Positions 1-5,939 are shown, counted from the first letter of the stretch. The stretch is DNA of 9,818 nucleotides from Candidatus Cloacimonadota bacterium (GCA_003647825.1 QMNP01000038.1:1-9818), one strand, 5' to 3'. Translations and numbers: made by a program. Notes: generated from the letters alone by a model not told the origin.

Positions 1-395
1 ATCTTATTGCGAAACTCTTTATAACGCTCGGGATTCCAGACGGAGATAAACGAACCTTCTCCTTTAATTACAACCTTGTTATTTATGTCGGCTATTTCCA
101 AAAGTTCTTCACCAATTTTTATGCGGCCATTGCTTTCCATTTTCTGTTCGGCATTGGCAAAAGTTCTTAAATTCAACAGCAGCTGTTTATCTTTCAGCTC
201 ACCGGTCTGCAAACTGGCGATCTTTTCATTCCAACTGTCCAGGGGATAGATAGCAATATTGGATTCCGAGCCAATGGTTACAATTACCATTTGCCGGGAC
301 TGGTGGGTGAATTTTTTCTTAAACACAGCCGGAATAGTGATCCATTTATGCTTATTTACTGAATTATTGAAAGTACCCAGAAACTCGCTTGTCAT
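1..395 (-). CDS. mraZ: MraZ, transcriptional regulator of the dcw cluster (3' end cut by window edge)
   Basis: The minus frame from ATG at 395-393 is open to the window edge, giving 131 residues of a family that usually has about 140-150. MraZ proteins hold two SpoVT-AbrB-like half-domains and form rings that bind repeats in front of mraZ. The N-terminal FLGTF (residues 5-9) and ITIP (19-22) match the first half. The segment LRTFANAEQKMESNGRI (76-92), followed by VWNPERYKEF near the end, matches the second half. A strong ribosome binding site (AGGGGGTG, near 398-405) precedes the ATG. The first half normally reads D-x-K-G-R before the IP; here it is N14-K-H-K-W18, so the DNA-contacting arginine is tryptophan. 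The second half keeps G90-R91. The next gene would be expected to be rsmH (mraW), off the left edge. I am confident of the family; whether it still represses is unclear. Confidence 0.85.
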   Translation of the reverse strand, partial: MTSEFLGTFNNSVNKHKWITIPAVFKKKFTHQSRQMVIVTIGSESNIAIYPLDSWNEKIASLQTGELKDKQLLLNLRTFANAEQKMESNGRIKIGEELLEIADINNKVVIKGEGSFISVWNPERYKEFRNK

Positions 396-410
396 CCGCA
401 CCCCCTTTTC

Positions 411-461
411 TCAATATGAGTAAAATTGAGAATTTTTGAGAAAACTCGGGTCAAATATGAG
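411..461 (-). promoter_or_regulatory. Phased boxes upstream of mraZ, candidate MraZ operator
   Basis: On the plus strand TGAG occurs at 417-420, 427-430 and 437-440, and CGGG at 447-450, so four boxes lie exactly 10 bp apart. A further TGAG at 458-461 is one base out of phase. On the mraZ sense strand the boxes read CTCAT, CTCAA, CTCAA and CCCGA. In E. coli, MraZ binds TGGGN boxes separated by 5 nt, also a 10-bp period, directly upstream of mraZ. The period and position agree; the box sequence and its orientation relative to mraZ differ. The match is by pattern only. Confidence 0.55.
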
Positions 462-481
462 TAGCTTAAGGGCAAGGTCAA
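452..481 (-). promoter_or_regulatory. Putative mraZ promoter
   Basis: On the minus strand a TTGACC hexamer (481-476) is followed after 18 bp by TATTTG (457-452). Transcription would start near 445 and run through the phased boxes into mraZ, a layout that suits repression by MraZ. The -35 element is good and the -10 element is weak, so this is tentative. Confidence 0.4.
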
Positions 482-738
482 GTTTTTTTTGAGTTTAACT
501 TAACTTTTTTAGCCATTATTGGTTTTGCTCACGGAAAACACAGAAGGAAAAAGGAGTAAGGAATGCAAAGAAATGGAGAAAGAGGATAAGCGAAGAATTG
601 GAGATGTGAGTAAACGGGATAGAAGAGGTCATGGAATGACAAACCTATGTAATAAAACAAATTGGCTTGACATATCTCAGTAAATTAAATTTTGTCTGAT
701 TTGTGTTTGATAAGAGTTTTTATGGGGTAGGTGTTAAC

Positions 739-954
739 ATGGGAAACGCAGGTTATCATATTATTATGATGATTGCAGGTTTGTTCTTAATGATTGCCAG
801 TGCAGCTGATTGGAATATTCTATTAAAATTTATACAAGCGAAGTCGGACTTGAAACTTACTGGAAGATATATTGCTCGAATAGCTTATTTTATTCTCGGT
901 TTTTTAATATTTGGCTTTGGATTTTTATCAATCACAGGCTTAATAGCTTTATGA
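739..954 (+). CDS. Small two-helix membrane protein, Imm17-like
   Basis: This encodes 71 residues. I chose ATG at 739 because a G-rich ribosome binding site (GGGGTAGG, 724-731) lies just upstream, whereas an upstream GTG at 703 has none. Two hydrophobic helices are visible, at about residues 5-22 and 46-70, joined by a polar loop that contains W and then L-T-G-R-Y-I-A-R-I-A-Y-x-I-L-G. The pattern helix, W, GR..AR..Y.ILG, helix resembles the Imm17 immunity family, small membrane proteins proposed to neutralise polymorphic toxins. No toxin gene is visible nearby, and many Imm17-like proteins occur without one, so the role is uncertain. A gap of 78 nt separates it from the next small membrane protein gene. 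The assignment rests on pattern memory, not on a search. Confidence 0.6.
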   Translation: MGNAGYHIIMMIAGLFLMIASAADWNILLKFIQAKSDLKLTGRYIARIAYFILGFLIFGFGFLSITGLIAL

Positions 955-1032
955 TTTATTCAAAAACCATAGTTGTTTTATCGATATAATTTTTATATTT
1001 AATTCTGCTTATCCATTATAGGAGCTTACTCG

Positions 1033-1251
1033 ATGAAAAAGCTATATCTTACCTTAACCTTTCTGTTTATCTTAAATTTATCTTTTGCCAATCCCATTTC
1101 AGGTAATAGTAATCAACCTGGTCTTAAAGAGTCTGTTATTGCCTTCGTAGGTAGCTTCATTGCCTTAACAATATTATTCTATATTGTTACAAACGGCTTT
1201 CAAAAAATTAGGCATAAAGATTTTGAGATCAGTTGGATAACTAAGAAATGA
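1033..1251 (+). CDS. Small signal-peptide/membrane protein of unknown function
   Basis: This encodes 72 residues. AGGAG at 1020-1024 lies 8 nt before the ATG, so the start is well supported. Residues 1-19 look like a Sec signal peptide: KK, a hydrophobic core, then a possible cut after S-F-A. A polar stretch (20-33, rich in N, S, G and P) is followed by a transmembrane helix at about 34-54 and a basic tail (KIRHKDFEISWITKK). The product would be a short envelope protein anchored in the inner membrane. The stop overlaps the start of the GNAT gene in ATGA, so the two are probably translationally coupled. I do not recognise the family and assign no function. Confidence 0.65.
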   Translation: MKKLYLTLTFLFILNLSFANPISGNSNQPGLKESVIAFVGSFIALTILFYIVTNGFQKIRHKDFEISWITKK

Positions 1252-1742
1252 AGAATATTAGTAAATTGATCAAACAAATATCTTTTCGCACTGCTACAGT
1301 AGAAGATGTAAAAATATTAATTGATTATAGAATTCAATTCCTCAAAGAAATAGGACAGAAGTTCAATTCTAAATTAGATGCAGAACTGCGTTGTAATTTG
1401 CAGGAATACTTTGCTGTAAACATCAAAGCAAAAAAGTTTGTTGCCTTAATAGCAGAGATTCAAGGAAAACCAGTTGGATTTGGTGGAATGGTTATCCGAT
1501 CTCAGCCTGGTAATTTTCAAGTTCCACAGGGTAGAACTGGTTATATCCTAAACATGTACACGGTTGCTGAATATCGCCGCAAAGGAATTGGGAAAGAGAT
1601 TTTGAAGCTGCTATTAAATGAAGGTAACAAACTTAATTTAGATAGAATTGACTTAGAAGCTACGGAAATGGGAGAACCGCTTTATCGAAATTTGGGCTTT
1701 AACGAACCATATTACAGAGCTATGAAAAAGTATTTAGATTAA
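1248..1742 (+). CDS. GNAT family N-acetyltransferase
   Basis: The product has 164 residues, the usual size for a single GNAT domain. GNAT enzymes transfer an acetyl group from acetyl-CoA to an amine of a small molecule or protein. The acetyl-CoA pyrophosphate loop (motif A) is clear: strand ILNMYTV (100-106), then R110-R-K-G-I-G115, matching R/Q-x-x-G-x-G/A, followed by a helix. Downstream, LEATEMGEPLYRNLGF is the common end of the domain (AT..G..LY...GF). Strand VALIAEIQGKPVGFGGMVI (65-83) is the central beta pair. The start ATG overlaps the upstream stop by ATGA and no strong ribosome binding site is seen, so translation is likely coupled. The substrate cannot be read from the sequence. No antitoxin-like partner sits beside it, which argues against a TacT-type toxin. 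Confidence 0.85.
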   Translation: MKNISKLIKQISFRTATVEDVKILIDYRIQFLKEIGQKFNSKLDAELRCNLQEYFAVNIKAKKFVALIAEIQGKPVGFGGMVIRSQPGNFQVPQGRTGYILNMYTVAEYRRKGIGKEILKLLLNEGNKLNLDRIDLEATEMGEPLYRNLGFNEPYYRAMKKYLD

Positions 1743-1761
1743 CAGTTAATTTTTTTTACAT

Positions 1762-1793
1762 CAAATAAAAAAGCCCGATCCTAAAATCGGGCT
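1762..1793 (-). terminator. Rho-independent terminator of the cold-shock gene
   Basis: A perfect 8-bp stem, AGCCCGAT at 1772-1779 with ATCGGGCT at 1786-1793, encloses a 6-nt loop. Read on the minus strand, the stem is followed at once by TTTTTTATTTGA, a good U-tract, so it ends csp transcription. On the plus strand the downstream sequence is GCATTCC, so it is weaker there but could still help end the convergent GNAT transcript. Confidence 0.85.
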
Positions 1794-1854
1794 GCATTCC
1801 TTTCTATAGAAAGAAATTAGAAAAAACTAATTATTAATATTTATAAACCAATAA

Positions 1855-2052
1855 CTAAGCTCTAGCTACTTTGATTGCTCTTGGGCCTTTATCGGTTTCT
1901 TCGATTTCGAAAGTAACTTTAGAGTTTTCTGCTAAAGTTCTAAAGCCATCGCCAATAATGTTGGAATGATGTACAAAATAATCATTTCCATCTTCTCCGG
2001 AAAGAAATCCAAAACCTTTCTTTTCGTTAAACCACTTTACAGTGCCTTCCAT
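1855..2052 (-). CDS. Cold-shock protein (single CSD domain)
   Basis: This is a 65-residue single-domain cold-shock protein, an RNA chaperone that binds single-stranded nucleic acid on aromatic residues of an OB fold. MEGTVKWFN opens the domain, KGFGFL is RNP1 and YFVHHS is RNP2; the end GPRAIKVARA resembles the usual GPQAxNV close. I chose the ATG at 2052 because AAGGAG lies 7 nt upstream (2065-2060) and because the family starts here. A longer frame that adds 12 residues (from 2088) has no family support. The gene is monocistronic, is followed by a strong terminator and faces away from the response-regulator gene. Its leader may be structured, as in cspA-type genes. Confidence 0.95.
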   Translation of the reverse strand: MEGTVKWFNEKKGFGFLSGEDGNDYFVHHSNIIGDGFRTLAENSKVTFEIEETDKGPRAIKVARA

Positions 2053-2350
2053 ACTGATACTCCTTATATTTTTTTGGGCTAATCCCATGCGCTTGTGTCA
2101 ATGTCTTGCTACGAGATTACCAAAGGGTAAACGTAATAGAAGAATATTACACTTTTGCACAGCGCCAAAACAAATATTCAGCTCTTCTTTGTCAATGCAT
2201 TATTTTTTACTTCTTTCTTTATTTAATATTTTGCATGAAATATTTTCGATTCATTTGTAAGCTGTTTTTCCTGTGTAAAGGAAATTACTTGCCTATAAAA
2301 CAAGTTTTAATAATTTTTGTAAAGTAAGATGTTTTATTAAATAATAATTT
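2053..2350. other. Divergent csp / response-regulator intergenic region
   Basis: These 298 bases contain the csp leader on the minus side and the response-regulator promoter on the plus side. On the minus strand TTGACA at 2195-2190 is a candidate -35, giving a leader of roughly 100 nt. That leader contains GTAATA/TATTAC (2133-2138 with 2145-2150) and TTACC/GGTAA (2117-2121 with 2126-2130). On the plus strand TTGCCT (2289-2294) and TAATTT (2311-2316) are spaced 16 bp and flank a TAAAAC-AA-GTTTTA dyad (2296-2309). Short open frames across it look like non-coding A/T-rich sequence and I do not call them. Confidence 0.5.
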
Positions 2351-3763
2351 TTGGAGCAGCGTATTAAAAAACGTAGAATATTGATTGTAGAAGATGAGCA
2401 TATTATTGCTGTTGATATTCGAGTGTGCCTGGAAAATCTTGGCTACAACGTGATCGGTACGATTGCTAATGGTGAAGATGCGATCGAATTCATAAGTCAA
2501 GCTCATCCCGAACTTATACTAATGGATATCATGCTTGAAGGAGATATGAACGGATTGGAAGTTGCAGAATATGTTAATCAAAATTTTGATATCCCAGTTA
2601 TATTTCTTACTGCATATGCTAATGATGAAACTTTAAAGAAAGCCGCCAATGCATCTCCCTATGGTTATTTAATAAAACCTTTTGAAGATAGAGAATTGCG
2701 TGTAAGTATCGAAATGGCATTTTACAAACATTCAATGGAAAAGGCCCTCAAAGCCAGCAGAAATTTATTGATGAAAGTTATAGATACAGTTCCCAGCTGT
2801 ATTTTTGTTAAAGATGCCGAAAATAAAATTGTAATGGCCAATAAGGCATTTGCCGACCTTTATCAAATTTCTCCCAAAGAGATCATTGGCAAAACCGAAA
2901 CTGATATAATTCCAGATAATGAAGATAATAGGGAAAAGGCAGAATTATTCAACGAAAGTAATGAACTTGTTCTCCAAAAAAAGGAACCAGTTCTCATTCC
3001 TGAACAGCTTTTAACTATGCCAGATGGGAAAGAACTCTGGTTTCAAACAACTAAAGTTCCCATGCGCACTCCCGAAGGGGAAGATGTGGTTTTGGGAGTA
3101 GCAGTAGACATAACTACAAGGAAAGAAGTAACTGAAGAACTGGAACAGAGTAATATTCGATTAAAAAAACTTCTGGAAGAAACTGTTAATGGTTTAGTAT
3201 CTGCTATGGAAATGCGGGATCCCTACACCGCAGGGCATCAACGCAGAGTTTCTTACCTTGCCTGTAAAATAGCTGAAGAGATGAACCTTCCACAGGATCA
3301 AATTGATGGAATCAGGATAGCTTCCTTAGTTCACGATATTGGTAAGATCTATGTTCCTTCAGAGATTTTAAGTAAACCCGGCAGATTAACTGATGCCGAG
3401 ATGAATCTCATCAAAACTCACCCTAAAGCCGGTTTTGATATTCTATGCCGAATCCAATTTCCCTGGCCTGTGGCAAATATAGTTTTGCAGCACCAGGAAA
3501 GAAAAGACGGCCGTGGTTATCCAGATGGTAGATCTGGTGATGAAATAATGCTTGAAGCCAGGATATTAAGTGTGGCAGATGTAGTGGAAGCTATTGCTTC
3601 TCATCGACCTTATCGCCCTGCACTTGGTATTGATGTAGCTCTGGGAGAACTCGATAAGAATCGAGGAGTTTTATATGATGAAAATGTGGTAGATGTTTGC
3701 CGGAATCTTTTTAGAAAAGATAAATTCAAATTCGAAGATATTCCACATTCAAAACGACATTAA
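2351..3763 (+). CDS. Response regulator with PAS and HD-GYP domains (probable c-di-GMP phosphodiesterase)
   Basis: The domain order, numbered from the TTG at 2351, is as follows. A receiver (about 8-125) has acidic E14-D15-E16, phospho-acceptor D59, T87 and K109. A PAS domain (about 137-257) is followed by a short coiled linker (258-276) and an HD-GYP domain (about 277-455). The HD-GYP part shows H296, H328-D329, H357, H381 and G389-Y390-P391, so the product should hydrolyse cyclic di-GMP under control of a sensor kinase and a PAS-sensed signal. The usual HHE motif is H-Q-E here (381-383). An in-frame stop at 2345-2347 limits the start. TTG at 2351 has no ribosome binding site, but GGAG at 2353-2356 lies 6 nt before ATT at 2363, which would give a typical KKRRILIVEDE start. 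No kinase gene is adjacent. The PAS ligand is unknown. Confidence 0.9.
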   Translation: MEQRIKKRRILIVEDEHIIAVDIRVCLENLGYNVIGTIANGEDAIEFISQAHPELILMDIMLEGDMNGLEVAEYVNQNFDIPVIFLTAYANDETLKKAANASPYGYLIKPFEDRELRVSIEMAFYKHSMEKALKASRNLLMKVIDTVPSCIFVKDAENKIVMANKAFADLYQISPKEIIGKTETDIIPDNEDNREKAELFNESNELVLQKKEPVLIPEQLLTMPDGKELWFQTTKVPMRTPEGEDVVLGVAVDITTRKEVTEELEQSNIRLKKLLEETVNGLVSAMEMRDPYTAGHQRRVSYLACKIAEEMNLPQDQIDGIRIASLVHDIGKIYVPSEILSKPGRLTDAEMNLIKTHPKAGFDILCRIQFPWPVANIVLQHQERKDGRGYPDGRSGDEIMLEARILSVADVVEAIASHRPYRPALGIDVALGELDKNRGVLYDENVVDVCRNLFRKDKFKFEDIPHSKRH

Positions 3764-3803
3764 ATATAATAATAATTAAATTTAAATAGATATATTGAAA
3801 AAC

Positions 3804-3860
3804 TTGACATCATAACCTTATAAATCGTCGTTACACCAAAAATGATTACGGGGAGGAAAA
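3804..3860 (+). promoter_or_regulatory. Putative promoter and ribosome binding site of the gcvH operon
   Basis: A perfect TTGACA (3804-3809) lies 51 nt before gcvH. No TATAAT-like hexamer stands at 16-18 bp; the nearest A/T-rich element, TATAAA (3819-3824), is only 9 bp away. GGGGAGG at about 3850-3856 is a very strong ribosome binding site 4 nt before the ATG. The upstream response-regulator gene ends at 3763 with no hairpin terminator in the gap. Confidence 0.4.
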
Positions 3861-4238
3861 ATGGTATTAGATAATTTACTCTACACTGAAACTCACGAAT
3901 GGGTGAAAGTAGATGGTGATGTTGTAACACTTGGTATTACAGATTATGCACAGCATGAATTAGGAGATATTGTTTATGTAGAATTACCAGCTATAGGTGA
4001 TGAACTAACAATTGGTGAAGCTCTTGGTTCTATAGAAGCTGTGAAAGCTGTTGAAGATATAATTTCTCCGGTCAGCGGTGAAGTTTTAGAAATAAATGAA
4101 GAACTTGAAGATACACCTGAAACTATTAATAGTTCAGCTTTTGAAAATGGTTGGTTAGTAAAAGTAAAGATCTCTGATTCTTCTGAATTGGAAAATCTGT
4201 TAAAAGCAGATGCCTATAAAGCAATTATTGAGGATTGA
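3861..4238 (+). CDS. gcvH: Glycine cleavage system H protein (lipoyl carrier)
   Basis: The product is 125 residues, full length for GcvH. This small cytoplasmic protein carries a lipoyl arm that shuttles the aminomethyl group between the P, T and L proteins of glycine cleavage. ETHEWV (10-15), GITDYAQHELGDIVYVELP (25-43) and the lipoylation site GSIEAVKAVEDI with K62 are all present, followed by SPVSGEV and a C-terminal GWLVKVK. The start is fixed by GGGGAGG just upstream. No gcvP or gcvT lies beside it in this window, so it may act with genes elsewhere or serve as a general lipoate carrier. It begins a long co-directional run and ends just before gmk. Confidence 0.96.
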   Translation: MVLDNLLYTETHEWVKVDGDVVTLGITDYAQHELGDIVYVELPAIGDELTIGEALGSIEAVKAVEDIISPVSGEVLEINEELEDTPETINSSAFENGWLVKVKISDSSELENLLKADAYKAIIED

Positions 4239-4248
4239 TAATACGCCA

Positions 4249-4866
4249 GTGTCTAATTTTGAAAAAAAAAGTTTTCTTATTGCTCTTATCTCTCCTTCCG
4301 GTGGCGGCAAAACAGCCATTCTACGCAAGATATTAGAACAATGTGATAATGTGACTTACTCGATTTCTTATACTACACGTGCTCCACGACACAACGAAAA
4401 GAATGGTTTTGATTATCATTTTGTAACTGAAGAGAAATTTAACCAGATGCAGGCAGAGGGAGATTTCCTGGAGCATGCAAAGGTTCATGGTTGCTGGTAT
4501 GGAACCTCACGAAGCTTTGTGCAGAGCGAGCTGAATAAAGGTCATCACATAATAATGGATATTGATGTGTGGGGCGCAAAACAGATCATAAAACAGGATA
4601 TTGATGTAATTACGATCTTTATTTTACCTCCATCAGAAAAAGAGCAGATTGCTCGTTTGAAAAATCGCGGCACAGAATGCGATGAAGCGATAGGAACCAG
4701 GTTGGAAACAGCAAAGAAAGAAATGGCTGAGATCTCTAATTTTGAATACCTGGTAATAAATGATGATTTCGATCTCGCAGTTCAAAAAGTAAAACAGATC
4801 ATTTTAGCAGAAGAAAATAAATATAAAAGATATATAAACATTGAAAAGAATTATTATGGAGGTTAA
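4249..4866 (+). CDS. gmk: Guanylate kinase
   Basis: Gmk phosphorylates GMP to GDP with ATP, an essential step in GTP and dGTP supply. The P-loop SPSGGGKT carries serine at the first position, as seen in some bacterial Gmk proteins. The GMP-binding block SYTTRAPRHNEKNGFDYHF follows, then YGTS and the lid/core strand MDIDVWGAKQ, where the usual VQGA is VWGA. From GTG at 4249 the product has 205 residues, close to the typical 190-207, and the start lies 10 nt after the gcvH stop. An ATG at 4210 would add 13 residues and overlap gcvH by 29 nt. Neither start has a well-spaced ribosome binding site, so translation may be coupled to gcvH. The gene just downstream looks like rpoZ, a common neighbour. 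Confidence 0.93.
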   Translation: MSNFEKKSFLIALISPSGGGKTAILRKILEQCDNVTYSISYTTRAPRHNEKNGFDYHFVTEEKFNQMQAEGDFLEHAKVHGCWYGTSRSFVQSELNKGHHIIMDIDVWGAKQIIKQDIDVITIFILPPSEKEQIARLKNRGTECDEAIGTRLETAKKEMAEISNFEYLVINDDFDLAVQKVKQIILAEENKYKRYINIEKNYYGG

Positions 4867-4869
4867 TAT

Positions 4870-5097
4870 ATGGATCCAAAAGTAGAAAAGTTTTTGGAAG
4901 ATAATAATATGACATATCTCTATTTGTTATTAGCAAATCTGGAAGTAGAAAGATTGAGCAATCTTCCTTTCACTGTGAAGAAGCAGATGAAAGGTAAAAT
5001 AACAAATATAGCTTTAGAACATATTGCTGCAAATGACATCCCCGATTATGTTATGCAAGAATTCGAGGAACAAGAAACTTCTGAAATTGATGAATAA
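4870..5097 (+). CDS. rpoZ: Probable RNA polymerase omega subunit
   Basis: The protein has 75 residues and is acidic at the C-terminus (EEQETSEIDE). The stretch YLYLLLANLEVERLSNL, then KGKITNIALEHIAANDIP, follows the omega pattern: a helix with a conserved basic/acidic face, then a K-x-x-x-x-A-L-E-x-I-A segment and a short final helix. Omega helps fold the beta-prime subunit and, in many bacteria, forms part of a ppGpp site. The position immediately after gmk is the usual one for rpoZ. GGAGGT at 4858-4863, overlapping the gmk stop, is an excellent ribosome binding site 6 nt from the ATG. The usual central ARARQL-type core is poorly conserved, so the call depends partly on gene order. Confidence 0.7.
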   Translation: MDPKVEKFLEDNNMTYLYLLLANLEVERLSNLPFTVKKQMKGKITNIALEHIAANDIPDYVMQEFEEQETSEIDE

Positions 5098-5112
5098 TAA
5101 CGGTTCACAGTC

Positions 5113-5829
5113 GTGACAGAAAAAGCTATAAAACAATATCTTGAGTACCTGAAATTATCAGGAATTCAAGATATTTTTTATTCACAACCAATCATTAAAC
5201 AAGAAAACCCTGAACCTGCTGCACAGCAAAAACCTGCCGAAACAATTTTTTCTAATTCAGATATTGATGCATCTGAACAGTTAAAGCAATTGGAAGAAAA
5301 TTATAAAAATTGTCAAAATTGTGCTTTATGGAAAGGAAGAAATAAATTTTGTTATGGCAATGGTAATCCAAGAGCTGAATTAATGTTGATCGGGGAAGGA
5401 CCGGGTGCCGACGAGAATGCTTCAGGACAGGTTTTTGTGGGAAGAGCCGGACAGCTTTTGACTAAGATGCTTGCAGCCATCAATTTACCAAGAGATGAGG
5501 TTTATATTACAAATATTGTAAAATGTCGACCTCCCGGGAATCGTAACCCGCTACCGGAAGAAAGAAGATCGTGTTTACCTTATCTTTTGGAACAGATAGA
5601 GATAATTCAGCCAAAGTTATTATTATTACTGGGTAAAGTAGCTGCCGAGACATTACTCGGTATCGAAGGAACAATGGCAACCTTCCGCTCTCATACACAC
5701 CTTTTCCAGGGAATTAAAACTTACGTATCTTATCATCCATCTGCTTTGCTGAGAAATCAAGGTTGGAAAAAATATGCCTGGATCGACTTACAAAATCTTC
5801 AAAAAGATTACGATTCAATTAGTAATTGA
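5113..5829 (+). CDS. Family 4 uracil-DNA glycosylase (iron-sulfur type)
   Basis: This enzyme removes uracil from DNA to start base-excision repair. Four cysteines suited to a 4Fe-4S cluster are present, C67 and C70 (CQNC), then C138 (KCRPPGNRNP) and C154. The catalytic/uracil-binding block is GEGPGADENASGQVFVGRAGQLL (94-116), and the second motif is YHPSALLRN near residue 210. Residues 1-60 form a polar, P/Q/E-rich extension that is variable in this family. The start is GTG at 5113; no ATG lies in frame before the core, and the ribosome binding site is weak. A gap of 15 nt separates it from rpoZ, so it is probably in the same operon. A hairpin overlaps its stop codon. Confidence 0.93.
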   Translation: MTEKAIKQYLEYLKLSGIQDIFYSQPIIKQENPEPAAQQKPAETIFSNSDIDASEQLKQLEENYKNCQNCALWKGRNKFCYGNGNPRAELMLIGEGPGADENASGQVFVGRAGQLLTKMLAAINLPRDEVYITNIVKCRPPGNRNPLPEERRSCLPYLLEQIEIIQPKLLLLLGKVAAETLLGIEGTMATFRSHTHLFQGIKTYVSYHPSALLRNQGWKKYAWIDLQNLQKDYDSISN

Positions 5830-5852
5830 TTTCGAATGAAGTTCCGAAATCA
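5827..5852 (+). repeat. Inverted repeat at the end of the uracil-DNA glycosylase gene
   Basis: TGATTTCG (5827-5834), which includes the stop codon, pairs perfectly with CGAAATCA (5845-5852) across a 10-nt loop. No U-tract follows, so it is not a typical terminator. It could stabilise the upstream mRNA or attenuate read-through into dnaB, which begins 110 nt after the stop. Confidence 0.4.
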
Positions 5853-5939
5853 GTCTCAAATTTACTTACAAAATTTAAGTTGCAAAAAAAAGCTGTCTAT
5901 CAAAATGTGAATTAATAAATTATTAGAATAGGATTGATT

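Larger units (their letters stand above)
396..738. other. Divergent intergenic region between mraZ and the Imm17-like gene
   Basis: These 343 bases separate two divergent genes. They hold the mraZ ribosome binding site, operator-like boxes and promoter (to 481), a short A/T-rich stretch, a strongly purine-rich plus-strand tract at about 531-610, and a perfect TTGACA at 667-672 ahead of the rightward gene. Bases 690-695 downstream of that hexamer give only TTTTGT as a -10. A 36-codon open frame at 573-683 lacks a convincing ribosome binding site and recognisable content, and I do not call it a gene. No tRNA, terminator or CRISPR-like structure is visible. Confidence 0.6.

Noticed and set aside
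573..683. 36-codon open frame (open back to 513) in the mraZ divergent spacer
   Set aside because: It has no convincing ribosome binding site and lies in a purine-rich tract that would give a highly charged product of no recognisable family.
1248..1742. GNAT gene as the toxin of a toxin-antitoxin pair
   Set aside because: The coupled upstream protein has a signal peptide and membrane helix, not the DNA-binding fold expected of an antitoxin for TacT-type GNAT toxins.
2042..2506. Several 70-77 residue open frames on both strands around the csp / response-regulator spacer
   Set aside because: They overlap well-supported genes or A/T-rich spacer, lack ribosome binding sites and have low-complexity content.
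4249..4330. Gmk P-loop beginning with serine as a sign of inactivation
   Set aside because: SPSGxGK versions occur in ordinary bacterial guanylate kinases, and the other substrate-binding motifs are intact.
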